Source: a virus. Taken from it: DNA of 28,419 nucleotides. The position numbers were made by a program, and so were the translations under genes. The stretch is taken from IMG/VR virus record IMGVR_UViG_3300049048_000006, positions 1 to 28,419 of that record, one strand, 5' to 3'. Below the pieces are notes generated by a model, which had not been told where the DNA came from, made no database searches, and saw only the letters and a program-made list of their open reading frames with translations. Below are positions 1 to 6,420 of the stretch, one piece after another. Numbering within the stretch: position 1 is the first letter of the stretch; each line of letters starts with the position of its first letter.

Positions 1-47
1 GCGGCCACTGACTTGTGCTAGGTATCGAATTGCTAATCGATGGGTCA

Positions 48-88
48 ATGATGAACTATTGTTCCACTCATGTCAAGAACTATTGTTC
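48..88 (-). promoter_or_regulatory. Left operator (OL-like, two sites) and leftward promoter PL
   Basis: Two identical copies of GAACTATTGTTC lie at 53-64 and 77-88, with centres 24 bp apart. On the minus strand a perfect -35 box TTGACA (76 down to 71) directly abuts the first operator. A CATCAT -10 box (53 down to 48) follows after 17 bp and touches the second operator. The promoter fires leftward out of the window, away from the repressor gene. The geometry mirrors the right operator region at 526-586, where GTTC also runs straight into TTGACA. A repressor bound here should block the polymerase. The motifs are seen directly; the function is inferred from lambda OL/PL. Confidence 0.8.
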
Positions 89-105
89 GTTTTTTTACGA
101 TAGGC

Positions 106-129
106 AACAAAAAACCCGCCGAAGCGGGT
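106..129 (-). terminator. Intrinsic terminator of the repressor gene
   Basis: Read on the minus strand, ACCCGC-TTCG-GCGGGT forms a perfect 6-bp stem with a stable UUCG tetraloop, followed by a T run (109-113). It lies 20 bp past the repressor stop codon and before the left promoter, so it would keep repressor transcription from running into OL/PL. Confidence 0.9.
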
Positions 130-148
130 CATTCATATAACAGATAGA

Positions 149-499
149 TTACTTAGCTATTTCGCGCGCAAGAACTTCGCAGATGAATTCCTGGGTGGTA
201 GATGAGGAAGCGGAGTAGTCGTCAATGATCTTGTCAAGTTTCCCAGACTTGGCAAGCTCGTAGTGCAGGTTAGGCATAATCATCTGCCAGCCTGATACAC
301 CGAAAGCCGAGCCAATGCCTTCAGCTACCTCGATTGTCGGGTAGCTTCCATAAGTTAGCAGCTTATCTATATATCGGGGTGTGACTCCGGCTTTTTTGGC
401 TACGTCTTTTTTGCTGATCTTGGTTGTTGCTAGCAACTGTTTCAGGTTTGTTACGAAGTTCACCACCGTTTGCGGGTGGAATGGTTGAACCATATTCAT
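149..499 (-). CDS. Phage repressor (CI-like), small XRE-type HTH protein
   Basis: The predicted 116-aa DNA-binding protein has a helix-turn-helix at about residues 28-49 (ISKKDVAKKAGVTPRYIDKL) inside an XRE-like domain spanning roughly residues 13-75, then a short C-terminal tail. It has no S24 peptidase domain, so RecA-stimulated self-cleavage is not expected and induction must work another way. The gene sits between left and right operator regions and is divergent from a Cro-like gene, which is the classic immunity layout. The frame stays open upstream to 673, but that would cover the right operators and the cro start. I chose Met at 499 because a PRM-like promoter ends just before it; Met at 493 is equally possible. 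Neither start has a clear ribosome site. Repressor identity is inferred from HTH plus context. Confidence 0.8.
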   Translation of the reverse strand: MNMVQPFHPQTVVNFVTNLKQLLATTKISKKDVAKKAGVTPRYIDKLLTYGSYPTIEVAEGIGSAFGVSGWQMIMPNLHYELAKSGKLDKIIDDYSASSSTTQEFICEVLAREIAK

Positions 500-512
500 A
501 CCGTGAACGATA

Positions 513-540
513 CCTATATCTTCAGGAACTGTGGTTCCAA
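513..540 (-). promoter_or_regulatory. Candidate repressor-maintenance promoter (PRM-like)
   Basis: On the minus strand TTGGAA (540 down to 535) and TATAGG (518 down to 513) are separated by 16 bp, a weak -35/-10 pair. The expected start near 506 is only about 7 bases before the Met codon at 499. Operator 526-537 overlaps the promoter, and operator 545-556 is centred about 44 bp upstream of the expected start, close to the position from which lambda CI activates PRM. The boxes are weak, so this rests largely on context. Confidence 0.5.
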
Positions 541-581
541 TGAAGAACGATTGTTCTTGACACGAACTAGAACTATAGTTC
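526..581. promoter_or_regulatory. Right operator (OR-like) with three GAAC-N4-GTTC sites
   Basis: Three palindromic sites lie at 526-537 (GAACTGTGGTTC), 545-556 (GAACGATTGTTC, extended to AAGAAC/GTTCTT arms) and 570-581 (GAACTATAGTTC, a perfect palindrome). Centre spacings are 19 and 25 bp. They share the GAAC-N4-GTTC consensus with the two left sites. The first overlaps the PRM-like promoter; the second and third flank the -35 box of the rightward promoter. This matches lambda OR3-OR2-OR1 in logic. A further match at 684-695 lies inside the cro-like gene and may be chance. Confidence 0.85.
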
Positions 582-586
582 ATACT
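557..586 (+). promoter_or_regulatory. Rightward early promoter (PR-like)
   Basis: A perfect TTGACA -35 box (557-562) and CATACT (581-586) are separated by 18 bp. The expected start falls at about 593-594, on or one base before the ATG of the Cro-like gene, so the message would be leaderless. Operators 545-556 and 570-581 abut or overlap the promoter elements. Confidence 0.75.
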
Positions 587-593
587 GTCAGCC

Positions 594-779
594 ATGGATA
601 AAGACCTTCTTACCAAAACATTAGAGCTAGCACGGAACACTTCCGTTCCGCCAAAACAACTTTGCGCAGACATCGGGGTAACGGAACGCTGGTTCTACAA
701 GCTGATGTCTGGGGAAATCAAAAACCCTGGCGTCATTCATGTTCAGAACCTTTATAAAAGATTGAGCAGAGGTAAGTAA
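594..779 (+). CDS. Cro-like HTH regulator
   Basis: This is a 61-aa basic protein with a helix-turn-helix at about residues 19-42 (PPKQLCADIGVTERWFYKLM), the size expected of a lambdoid Cro. It is divergent from the repressor and is the first gene read from the rightward promoter. No Shine-Dalgarno sequence precedes the ATG at 594, and the predicted transcript begins at the start codon, so leaderless translation is likely. Its stop overlaps the next start by one base (TAATG), suggesting coupled translation. The Cro role is inferred from size, HTH and position; sequence alone does not separate Cro from another small activator. Confidence 0.75.
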   Translation: MDKDLLTKTLELARNTSVPPKQLCADIGVTERWFYKLMSGEIKNPGVIHVQNLYKRLSRGK

Positions 780-1378
780 TGGCATCCCCATCACCTATGC
801 GCCCAACTGATCGAGCAGAAGCGATTATTGCCATGTACAAACAAGGCAAAACGCTTCAAGAGATTGGAACCCACTTCATGGTATCTCGGGAGCGCATCCG
901 TCAAATTCTCGCAAAGAACGGAATCAAAGGAAATGACGGCGGCAGATGCATTCGCTCGGCAGAAACTAAATCCAAGCGGATTGCAGACAAGGAAAAACGT
1001 TGCCTTGAAAAACTTGGCTGCACACACGCTCAATACAAAGAAATATTGAAGCATTGCAGAGAAGGTGGTTATTCGACTTACAGCGCCCCATTGCGGGCCT
1101 TTCAAACACAAAAGAACAACGCAAGACTTCGCGGCATTGAATTTAACCTCAAGTTTTGGGACTGGTGGCAAATTTGGCAAAAGTCCGGCAAGTGGGAACA
1201 GAGAGGTCGGGGCGAAGGCTATGTCATGGCTCGTCTCATGGACTCTGGCCCATATGAGATCGGCAATATCTACATAACCACGTCTTGCAAGAACACGAAG
1301 CATTATCAAGAGCGCCGTCAAAAGAAGTCCTTTGATGATTGGAGTGATTGTTACTTCCCGACATTGGAGGCTGCATGA
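779..1378 (+). CDS. HTH protein with C-terminal RGIEF/GPY-GN domain
   Basis: The 199-aa protein appears to have two domains. Residues about 12-46 resemble a sigma-70 region 4/HTH unit (TLQEIGTHFMVSRERIRQIL). Residues about 108-180 carry a Trp-rich module with R-GIEF, W-WWQIWQ, RGRGEGYVMAR and a D-GPYEIGNIYI-T-N tail. The same module occurs alone in the gene at 7776-8162. The D-GPY--GN---I pattern recalls the end of HNH-type phage endonucleases but lacks an obvious HNH catalytic set, so no enzyme activity is claimed. The gene follows cro with a one-base overlap and ends just before an intrinsic terminator. Its role in early regulation is unknown. Confidence 0.75.
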   Translation: MASPSPMRPTDRAEAIIAMYKQGKTLQEIGTHFMVSRERIRQILAKNGIKGNDGGRCIRSAETKSKRIADKEKRCLEKLGCTHAQYKEILKHCREGGYSTYSAPLRAFQTQKNNARLRGIEFNLKFWDWWQIWQKSGKWEQRGRGEGYVMARLMDSGPYEIGNIYITTSCKNTKHYQERRQKKSFDDWSDCYFPTLEAA

Positions 1379-1389
1379 AAACCCCACTC

Positions 1390-1424
1390 GGGCTGGCTAT
1401 CCATAGTAACCAGCCCTTTTTTTT
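1390..1424 (+). terminator. Intrinsic terminator after the early regulator genes
   Basis: GGGCTGG (1390-1396) pairs perfectly with CCAGCCC (1410-1416) across a 13-base loop and is followed by eight T residues (1417-1424). It lies between the cro-side genes and the replication genes, where lambda has tR1, so an early antitermination or leak mechanism is expected for genes downstream. Confidence 0.9.
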
Positions 1425-1473
1425 ACGCAACTTTGCAACTGCTAATTCAACAGGTAATTGATAAGAAAATTAA

Positions 1474-1833
1474 ATGAATACATCAATGAATATGCCGCTA
1501 GGACTGATGGGAGGGATGCTACAAGCCCCGTCACCATTGCCTATGGAACAGGTTGCACATTGCAAGACATACCGCGATGCCGTCCGTCTCTCATGGGCGC
1601 ACCGTAGAAGCACAGGTATGACCCTCAGGACACTTGCCGAACTCATTGGCACACATCCCCCACACGTTACCGATTATCTCCATTCAGACGACAACGTAAA
1701 GCGCCGTGACCTGCCAGCAGACAAGTTAGGTGCATGGTGCTGTGTCGTCGGAAATCTGGCTGTTCAGCAATGGCTCTCTATCGACGCAGAGCGGGAGCTT
1801 CTCAAATCTCTCAACGGGAGGATCGCAGCATGA
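1474..1833 (+). CDS. HTH DNA-binding protein of the pre-replication region (CII-position)
   Basis: The 119-aa protein has a region (about residues 31-75) built around TYRDAVRLSWAHRRSTGMTL and a helix-turn-helix-like LAELIGTHPPHVTDYL, followed by LPADKLGAWCCVVGNLAVQQWL. This layout resembles a family of small proteobacterial phage regulators found between cro and the replication genes, the place of cII in lambda. The first 23 residues (Met- and Pro-rich) look non-conserved and the site before 1474 is weak, so Met at 1543 is a possible real start. Function as activator or repressor is not established. Confidence 0.7.
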   Translation: MNTSMNMPLGLMGGMLQAPSPLPMEQVAHCKTYRDAVRLSWAHRRSTGMTLRTLAELIGTHPPHVTDYLHSDDNVKRRDLPADKLGAWCCVVGNLAVQQWLSIDAERELLKSLNGRIAA

Positions 1834-1961
1834 CAACCGCACTAATCGTAGTTGGCGTTTTCGTCCTTGGCGTTCTATGTGGCCTGGCCCTGGCTGTCGG
1901 CATCTCACATCTGTTCCGTGACGATCCTGATTATCAACACTTCGATAGCTGGGGTTGCTGA
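1830..1961 (+). CDS. Small single-pass membrane protein, 43 aa
   Basis: The start ATG overlaps the preceding stop (ATGA). Residues about 4-27 (LIVVGVFVLGVLCGLALAVG) form one clear hydrophobic segment, followed by a polar, acidic tail. Function is unknown. The tight overlap on both sides favours a real, coupled gene. Confidence 0.55.
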   Translation: MTTALIVVGVFVLGVLCGLALAVGISHLFRDDPDYQHFDSWGC

Positions 1962-2084
1962 ATGACACCGACAAACATGGCTATTCGCCGCGCTAGACAG
2001 ATCCCATCCGGCAAGAAGACGCCTGCTAAGTGCAGGGCTGTTCATCGCTGGTATGAAGCCATTATCAAGATGTTGGGCAACTAA
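1962..2084 (+). CDS. Small basic protein, 40 aa
   Basis: The ATG at 1962 directly follows the preceding stop (TGA at 1959-1961). The product is strongly basic (RRARQIPSGKKTPAKCRAVHRWY). Its stop is nine bases before the initiator gene. It may be a small regulatory or nucleic-acid-binding peptide; no family is recognised. Confidence 0.45.
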   Translation: MTPTNMAIRRARQIPSGKKTPAKCRAVHRWYEAIIKMLGN

Positions 2085-2093
2085 GGAACAAAG

Positions 2094-2819
2094 ATGCATC
2101 ACTACCAGCATCACATTGGCGACTACAGGAGAGACACAGCTCACTTGTCTCTGATTGAGCACGGGATCTATCGCCAGTTGCTGGACATGTACTACCTAAA
2201 CGAACAGCCAATACCGAAAGAAACCCAAGTGGTTTTCCGTCGGTTATCAGCAAAAACCGAACATGAGCAAAACGCTATCGAAACCATACTAAAAGAGTTC
2301 TTTTTAGATACTCCTGATGGGTGGAAACACACACGTTGCGATAGCGAAATAGCAGCATATCAAGAGAAGGCAGAGAAGAACCGTATCAACGGAAAGTCAG
2401 GCGGGAGGCCGAAGAAAACCCAAGTGGTTATTGATGGGTTATCAGATGAAAACCAAAGTGGAACCCAAAATAACCTTAACCATAAACCATTAACCATTAA
2501 CCAAGATACTTCTTTAGTCGGAAACAAAGTTTCCAACTGCCCATATCAAGAGATTGTTGATCTGTTCAATCGCACGCTCCCTGATCTTCCTGCTGTTCGC
2601 ATGATTACAGAGAAAAGGAAGAAGGCTATGAACGCCAGATGGAAAGAAAACCAGAAGCGACAAAACATTGAATGGTGGGAAAGATTCTTTGAGCACATTG
2701 CAGGCAATGATTTTCTTACAGGCCGTAACGCCAAGTGGACTGCTTGCTGCTTCGACTGGATTTTCAAGCAGGAGAACTTTGTGAAGATTATTGAAGGCAA
2801 CTACGAGAACAAGCCATGA
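2094..2819 (+). CDS. DUF1376 replication initiator-like protein
   Basis: The 241-aa protein opens with the DUF1376 (YdaU-like) signature: HHYQHHIGDYRRDTAHLSLIEHGIYRQLLDMYY near residues 2-34. A low-complexity polar linker (about residues 98-140) is followed by a C-terminal WW-RFF region containing WTACCFDWIFKQENFVKI (about residues 216-233), as in other phage O-like initiators. It overlaps the DnaB helicase gene by four bases (ATGA), matching the lambda O-P logic in which the initiator recruits helicase. The linker-coding DNA holds repeats that may be the origin. DUF1376 membership is confident; initiator activity is inferred. Confidence 0.85.
   Translation: MHHYQHHIGDYRRDTAHLSLIEHGIYRQLLDMYYLNEQPIPKETQVVFRRLSAKTEHEQNAIETILKEFFLDTPDGWKHTRCDSEIAAYQEKAEKNRINGKSGGRPKKTQVVIDGLSDENQSGTQNNLNHKPLTINQDTSLVGNKVSNCPYQEIVDLFNRTLPDLPAVRMITEKRKKAMNARWKENQKRQNIEWWERFFEHIAGNDFLTGRNAKWTACCFDWIFKQENFVKIIEGNYENKP
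2221..2502. repeat. Iteron-like repeats inside the initiator gene (candidate origin)
   Basis: AAACCCAAGTGGTT occurs exactly at 2221-2234 and 2416-2429. Each copy is followed after seven bases by GGTTATCAG (2242-2250 and 2437-2445) and then by AAACC. Each AAACCCAAGTGGTT contains AACC and GGTT as an inverted pair. Further on, 2472-2502 is an A/T-rich run of AACC/TTAACC units (TAACC, TTAACC, AAACC, TTAACC, TTAACC). Lambda-type origins lie inside the initiator gene and contain iterons next to an A/T-rich stretch, so this is a plausible origin. The repeats are seen; origin function is inferred. Confidence 0.5.
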
Positions 2820-4180
2820 GCATGCTTGAAGAACTGAAACTACCGCCGCACAACATCGAGGCAGAGCAGTCAGTAATTGGCGGATTGTTGCTGGATAACA
2901 ACGCCATCGACCGCATTGTTGGCATCCTGTCTGAGAGCGACTTCTACCGCCATGACCATCAAGTGATTTTCTCTCACATCGAGAAGATGATTGCGCGTAA
3001 CCAGCCAGCCGACATTGTTACCGTTGCCGAGAGCATGGAAGCTGCTGGAGTGCTGGATAGAGTGGGTGGTATTAGCTACATCGGCGCAATGGCTCAGAAC
3101 ACGCCAGGATCTGCCAACATAAAACGCTACGCCGAGATTGTCAGGGACAAGGCGGTAGCCAGAAGCCTAATCTCCATCGCGGCAGAGATTCAGGAAGACC
3201 TCTACAGCACGGCAGACATTCAATCCAGCTTAGACCGCGCTCAATCCGCAATCATGGGGATTACCGAGAGCAAGCAAACCGACGACCCTGTTGCTGTGCG
3301 TGAATTGTTACCTGCATGCGCTGATCGTATCGACGCAGCGTTCCACGGTGAGATTAAGAGCATCAAGACTGGCTTTGATGACCTAGACCGTGAACTAGGC
3401 GGAGGGATTGAACCTGGAGACCTCATCATCGTTGCAGGCCGTCCATCTATGGGCAAGACAGCCTTTGCCACTCAGATAGCCCGCAACATCCAATCCGACA
3501 AAGAAGCCGCACTGCTTATCTCCTGTGAAATGGGTAGCGCCCAAATCGTCATGCGCCTCATATCGGCTGATGCCCGTGTTAATTCCTACAAGTTACGCAA
3601 CGGCAAGATGGAAGACGAAGACTGGACACGCCTTGCAAGCGGTATCGGGCGGCTGAACAACATCAACATGTTCATTGATGACAAGACATTCACGATTGCA
3701 GGAGTTAGAGCCAAGGCAAGGTCAATCAAGCGCAAGCACGGCCTATCAGTGATCGTCATTGACTACATCCAGCTTATGCGTGGAGAAGGCACGAACCGTG
3801 AGCAAGAGGTTAGTTCAATTTCACGCGGCCTGAAGGCTATTGCTAAAGAATTGGATGTTCCGGTCATCGCACTATCCCAACTATCTCGCGAAGTCGAGAA
3901 GAGGGCAGACAAGCGCCCCGTCATGTCAGACCTTCGTGATTCAGGCGCTATCGAGCAGGACGCGGACATTATCGTTTTCCTCTACCGAGACGACTACTAC
4001 AACGAGGATTCGCCATACAAGGGAACTGCCGAGGCCGCTATCTCAAAGAACCGTAACGGCGCAACAGGTCGCGTCATCTTCACATTCGAGAAAGAGCACA
4101 CGGTATTCCTGCCATTTACAGGCCAGGTTTACGAGTTCAGGAAGCCAGCACCAAAGGCTAGAGGTTTCAGCGATGACTAG
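2816..4180 (+). CDS. dnaB: Replicative DNA helicase (DnaB-like)
   Basis: The 454-aa length is typical of DnaB, the ring helicase that unwinds the fork. The N-terminal domain starts with PPHNIEAEQSVIGGLLLDN. The RecA-fold domain carries Walker A GRPSMGKTA (about residues 207-215) and Walker B VIVIDYIQLM (about 312-321). Conserved LSQLSREVEKR and DLRDSGAIEQDADII motifs follow, ending near residue 385. It is translationally coupled to the initiator gene by an ATGA overlap. A phage-encoded helicase next to an O-like initiator removes the need for a separate helicase loader. Nothing looks truncated. Confidence 0.97.
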   Translation: MSMLEELKLPPHNIEAEQSVIGGLLLDNNAIDRIVGILSESDFYRHDHQVIFSHIEKMIARNQPADIVTVAESMEAAGVLDRVGGISYIGAMAQNTPGSANIKRYAEIVRDKAVARSLISIAAEIQEDLYSTADIQSSLDRAQSAIMGITESKQTDDPVAVRELLPACADRIDAAFHGEIKSIKTGFDDLDRELGGGIEPGDLIIVAGRPSMGKTAFATQIARNIQSDKEAALLISCEMGSAQIVMRLISADARVNSYKLRNGKMEDEDWTRLASGIGRLNNINMFIDDKTFTIAGVRAKARSIKRKHGLSVIVIDYIQLMRGEGTNREQEVSSISRGLKAIAKELDVPVIALSQLSREVEKRADKRPVMSDLRDSGAIEQDADIIVFLYRDDYYNEDSPYKGTAEAAISKNRNGATGRVIFTFEKEHTVFLPFTGQVYEFRKPAPKARGFSDD

Positions 4181-4232
4181 GGCAATACCTTGGTCTGGTA
4201 ACGCACAACGGGTTGCAGAAAGGAAGCTGTGA
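4173..4232 (+). CDS. Possible 19-aa leader ORF
   Basis: A short frame starts within the end of the helicase gene and ends with TGA overlapping the ATG of the methyltransferase gene (TGATG, 4230-4234). It could couple translation between the two genes. There is no conservation evidence, so it may be incidental. Confidence 0.2.
   Translation: MTRAIPWSGNAQRVAERKL
4213..4225 (+). repeat. Cassette-edge repeat TTGCAGAAAGGAA, copy 1
   Basis: These 13 bases are repeated exactly at 6485-6497. Each copy lies immediately before a gene and supplies its ribosome binding site (AGAAAGGAA). See the paired 3'-edge repeat CGATTAGTCCGCACCC. Confidence 0.6.
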
Positions 4233-4804
4233 TGGATAAGCAGATTTTAGATATGTGCTGTGGAAGCAAGATGTTCTGGTTCGACAAGAATCATCCAGAC
4301 GTTTTGTTTGGAGACATTCGCACAGAATCGCACACGCTTTGCGATGGTCGTGCACTTGAAGTAACTCCAGATATGGAGATTGATTTCACTGACCTTCCTT
4401 TCCCATCAGATACGTTCAGCATGGTTGTGTTCGATCCACCACATCTAAAAGTTTTGGGCAATGAAAGCTGGATGGCCAAGAAGTATGGCGTATTGAAAGA
4501 AAGTTGGCCAGACGATATTGCATCAGGGTTTAGAGAGGGGTTCCGTGTATTGAAAGATGGCGGATTTTTAATATTCAAGTGGAATGAAACCCAAATCAAG
4601 GTAAGTGAAATTCTCAAGCTCACTCCTTACAAGCCGTTGTTCGGACACATCTCGGGCAAGCGTAGCAACACGCACTGGATTTGTTTCGCAAAGCCGATTA
4701 GTCCGCACCCCAACGTAACGCAGCCGGAAACAAATCTCCCCATATCTGGTTTGGGTGGATACGACCAAGTCCTTCGTGACGAATTTGAGGATGGGAAGAA
4801 GTAG
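4232..4804 (+). CDS. Phage SAM-dependent methyltransferase
   Basis: The 190-aa protein carries a class I methyltransferase motif I, ILDMCCGSKMFWFDK (residues 5-19), and motif IV DPPH (68-71) in VVFDPPHL. These are followed by a GFREGFRVLKDGGFLIFKWNE segment typical of Rossmann methyltransferases. DPPH fits an amino-methyltransferase (N6-adenine or N4-cytosine), so modification of DNA is plausible, but there is no visible target-recognition domain. I prefer ATG 4232 over GTG 4229 because AAGGA at 4220-4224 is better spaced from it. The last 20 residues (ISPHPNVTQPETNLP...) are encoded beside a repeat also found at 6794-6809 and may be a cassette-junction tail. Confidence 0.85.
   Translation: MDKQILDMCCGSKMFWFDKNHPDVLFGDIRTESHTLCDGRALEVTPDMEIDFTDLPFPSDTFSMVVFDPPHLKVLGNESWMAKKYGVLKESWPDDIASGFREGFRVLKDGGFLIFKWNETQIKVSEILKLTPYKPLFGHISGKRSNTHWICFAKPISPHPNVTQPETNLPISGLGGYDQVLRDEFEDGKK
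4695..4710 (+). repeat. Cassette-edge repeat CGATTAGTCCGCACCC, copy 1
   Basis: The 16 bases recur exactly at 6794-6809, and the core ATTAGTCCGCAC also occurs at 6399-6410. Here it encodes ISPHP near the methyltransferase C-terminus. Confidence 0.65.
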
Positions 4805-5230
4805 ATGGATCCCATCAAACGCAAATGGAAGCTCATCAACCAGAACGTCAAGCTCTCCATGCTTGCTGTCCTTGGCAATCTCCCTGTAAGCGAGAGTAAC
4901 CCGCTAGTTATCACTCTGGACGAAGAGAGGCGGAATCTGGATCAGAACGCCAAGTTTCACGCGCTATGCGAAGACCTCGCTAAATCCGGCTATCAGTGGG
5001 CAGGCAAGGAACGTACTGCTGAGCAATGGAAAGTATTGCTGGTTTCTGGTCACGCAATGGCAACCAAGCAAGGTGCAGAGATGGTGCCAGGAATCGAGGG
5101 TGAGTTCGTCAACCTTCGTGAATCGACGGCACGCATGAGTAAAGCACGCAGTAGCAGCTTAATCGAGTACACGCTGGCTTTCTGCGCTAGCAACAACATC
5201 AAACTGACCGATGAAAGGATTGCAGCATGA
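4805..5230 (+). CDS. ninB: NinB recombination protein (lambda Orf-like)
   Basis: The 141-aa protein matches the NinB/Orf family: an N-terminal LVITLDEERRNLDQNAKFHALCEDLAKS with the characteristic R--DQN-KFHAL motif at about residues 35-56, then SLIEYTLAFCASNNIKLTDERI at the end. Lambda Orf is a recombination mediator that binds single-stranded DNA and SSB and can substitute for host RecFOR. The gene abuts the methyltransferase gene and overlaps the next one by four bases, as expected for a nin region. Length is normal for the family. Confidence 0.9.
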   Translation: MDPIKRKWKLINQNVKLSMLAVLGNLPVSESNPLVITLDEERRNLDQNAKFHALCEDLAKSGYQWAGKERTAEQWKVLLVSGHAMATKQGAEMVPGIEGEFVNLRESTARMSKARSSSLIEYTLAFCASNNIKLTDERIAA

Positions 5231-5670
5231 TGACACAGGAAGAACGCGCTAAACGCACATTGGAGCGTAGACAGAAGATTGTCGAGTTCCTTGCCGAGCC
5301 ACATTCAATCACGCAGATGCGCGACCACATGGGGATCAGCAGTAGCTGTGCTTTCGATGACGCGCAGTATTTGCGGGCGGCTGGCTTACTGATTCTGCAT
5401 TCCGGTGTTCCTAAATCTCACGGGCGCAATGGTGCTAAATACATCTGCAAGCAAGTCACGCTGAAGCCTGAAGGCGATATTGCTCAGTCCGACATTATCC
5501 CTGACAACTACCCAGACCTGATGCTGAAGTTCCTAGGATTTACGACATTCAAGCCGCCGAAAATCGGTGAGATTTACCACAATGAGTACAAGCAGGTTAA
5601 GCCTGACCCATCCCCGCTACGCAAGGTAAGCGCATGGGCTGGACACATGAGCGCTATGGAGATGGCATAG
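5227..5670 (+). CDS. Winged-helix-like nin-region protein
   Basis: The 147-aa protein starts by an ATGA overlap with ninB. Residues about 15-60 (RQKIVEFLAEPHSITQMRDHMG followed by DDAQYLRAAGLLI) look like a winged-helix DNA-binding unit. The C-terminal half is short and unrecognised (PDNYPDLMLKFLGFTTFKPPKIGEIYHNEYK). It lies between ninB and ninG, so a role in recombination or early regulation is possible. The winged-helix assignment is by eye only. Confidence 0.65.
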   Translation: MMTQEERAKRTLERRQKIVEFLAEPHSITQMRDHMGISSSCAFDDAQYLRAAGLLILHSGVPKSHGRNGAKYICKQVTLKPEGDIAQSDIIPDNYPDLMLKFLGFTTFKPPKIGEIYHNEYKQVKPDPSPLRKVSAWAGHMSAMEMA

Positions 5671-6303
5671 GTGAACGCCCCCAGCAAGGTAAAGATGAAG
5701 CGTTGCCGAGTGTGCCGTGAGCCATTCATACCGCGCCGCGCTACTCCTACTCAGCCTTGCTGTTACAAGTACGAATGCCAAGTGACCTATGCCACAGCAC
5801 ATGCGCTGAAGTCTCAGGAAAAGCGAGTGAAGGCTGATCGCAAGGAAACTAAAGCTAAGTTGATGGCAATGAAGCCTATCAGCTATTACCGAAAACAAGC
5901 CCAAGATGCGTTCAACCGATTCATTAGGTTAAGAGACGAAGGCAAGCCATGCATTAGTTGCGGCCGGACGCATGTTGAGTGGACAAGGGGCGGTGAATGG
6001 GATTGTGGTCACTTCCTCTCTGTTGGCTCACATCCTGAACTCAGGTTTGAAGAGTTGAACGCTCACCGTCAATGCAAATCTTGCAACGGCGGATCAGGAA
6101 AGTATGCGAGGAAAGGCTACACAGTAGCTAAAGAATATGAAGAGCGGCTTATCGAGAGAATTGGACAGGATGCGGTTGATTGGCTCAAAGGGCCGCATGA
6201 AGCAAAGCACTATGGGAAGGATGACTTCTTAGCCATCAAAGCGAAGTACAAGACCCTATGTAGGGAATTAGAGCGAGATAGAAAGGAAAATGCAGATGCT
6301 TGA
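5671..6303 (+). CDS. ninG: NinG (Rap-like recombination endonuclease family)
   Basis: The 210-aa protein starts with GTG immediately after the preceding TAG. It has an N-terminal zinc-finger set (Cys12, Cys15, Cys31, Cys36), a coiled basic stretch, then PISYYRKQAQDAFNRFIRLRDEGKPCISCG with Cys94 and Cys97, DCGHFLSVGSHPELRF (Cys112, His114) and QCKSCN (Cys135, Cys138). This is the lambda NinG/Rap pattern, a structure-specific endonuclease acting on recombination intermediates. NinB and NinG in one operon suggest a shared phage recombination pathway. Length is close to lambda NinG. Confidence 0.93.
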   Translation: MNAPSKVKMKRCRVCREPFIPRRATPTQPCCYKYECQVTYATAHALKSQEKRVKADRKETKAKLMAMKPISYYRKQAQDAFNRFIRLRDEGKPCISCGRTHVEWTRGGEWDCGHFLSVGSHPELRFEELNAHRQCKSCNGGSGKYARKGYTVAKEYEERLIERIGQDAVDWLKGPHEAKHYGKDDFLAIKAKYKTLCRELERDRKENADA

Positions 6304-6403
6304 AGCAATCGGATTATTCACTGTTGGGATGGTCGTTATTTGCACGGCGCTACACCTAAGCGGGCTGATCAAGTTCAGCATTGAAATCGAGAAACCAAAT
6401 TAG
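6296..6403 (+). CDS. Small membrane protein, 35 aa
   Basis: It overlaps the end of ninG by eight bases and has one hydrophobic segment (residues about 5-21, IGLFTVGMVVICTALHL). It ends at a TAG that lies in the ATTAGTCCGCAC repeat (6399-6410). Function is unknown. Confidence 0.45.
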   Translation: MLEAIGLFTVGMVVICTALHLSGLIKFSIEIEKPN

Positions 6404-6410
6404 TCCGCAC
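6399..6410 (+). repeat. Cassette-edge repeat core ATTAGTCCGCAC, copy 2
   Basis: These 12 bases are shared with 4697-4708 and 6796-6807. This copy contains the stop codon of the 35-aa ORF. Confidence 0.6.
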
Positions 6411-6420
6411 TAACTATGAC

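Noticed and set aside
500-673. Longer repressor starting at 673 or 595
   Set aside because: It would be translated through the right operators, and a message from the predicted promoter near 506 could not include it. The extra residues are low-complexity.
684-695. Sixth operator GAAC-GCTG-GTTC inside the cro-like gene
   Set aside because: It fits the consensus but lies in codons for the conserved HTH (ERWF) and far from promoter elements, so chance is not excluded.
791-1387. 198-aa minus ORF opposite the HTH gene at 779
   Set aside because: The plus frame has an HTH, a recognised module and coupled start; the minus frame has none of these.
3840-4232. 130-aa ORF overlapping the end of the helicase gene
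   Set aside because: Ser/Thr/Arg-rich out-of-frame reading of conserved DnaB sequence. Only its last 19 codons, as a possible leader, were kept at low confidence.
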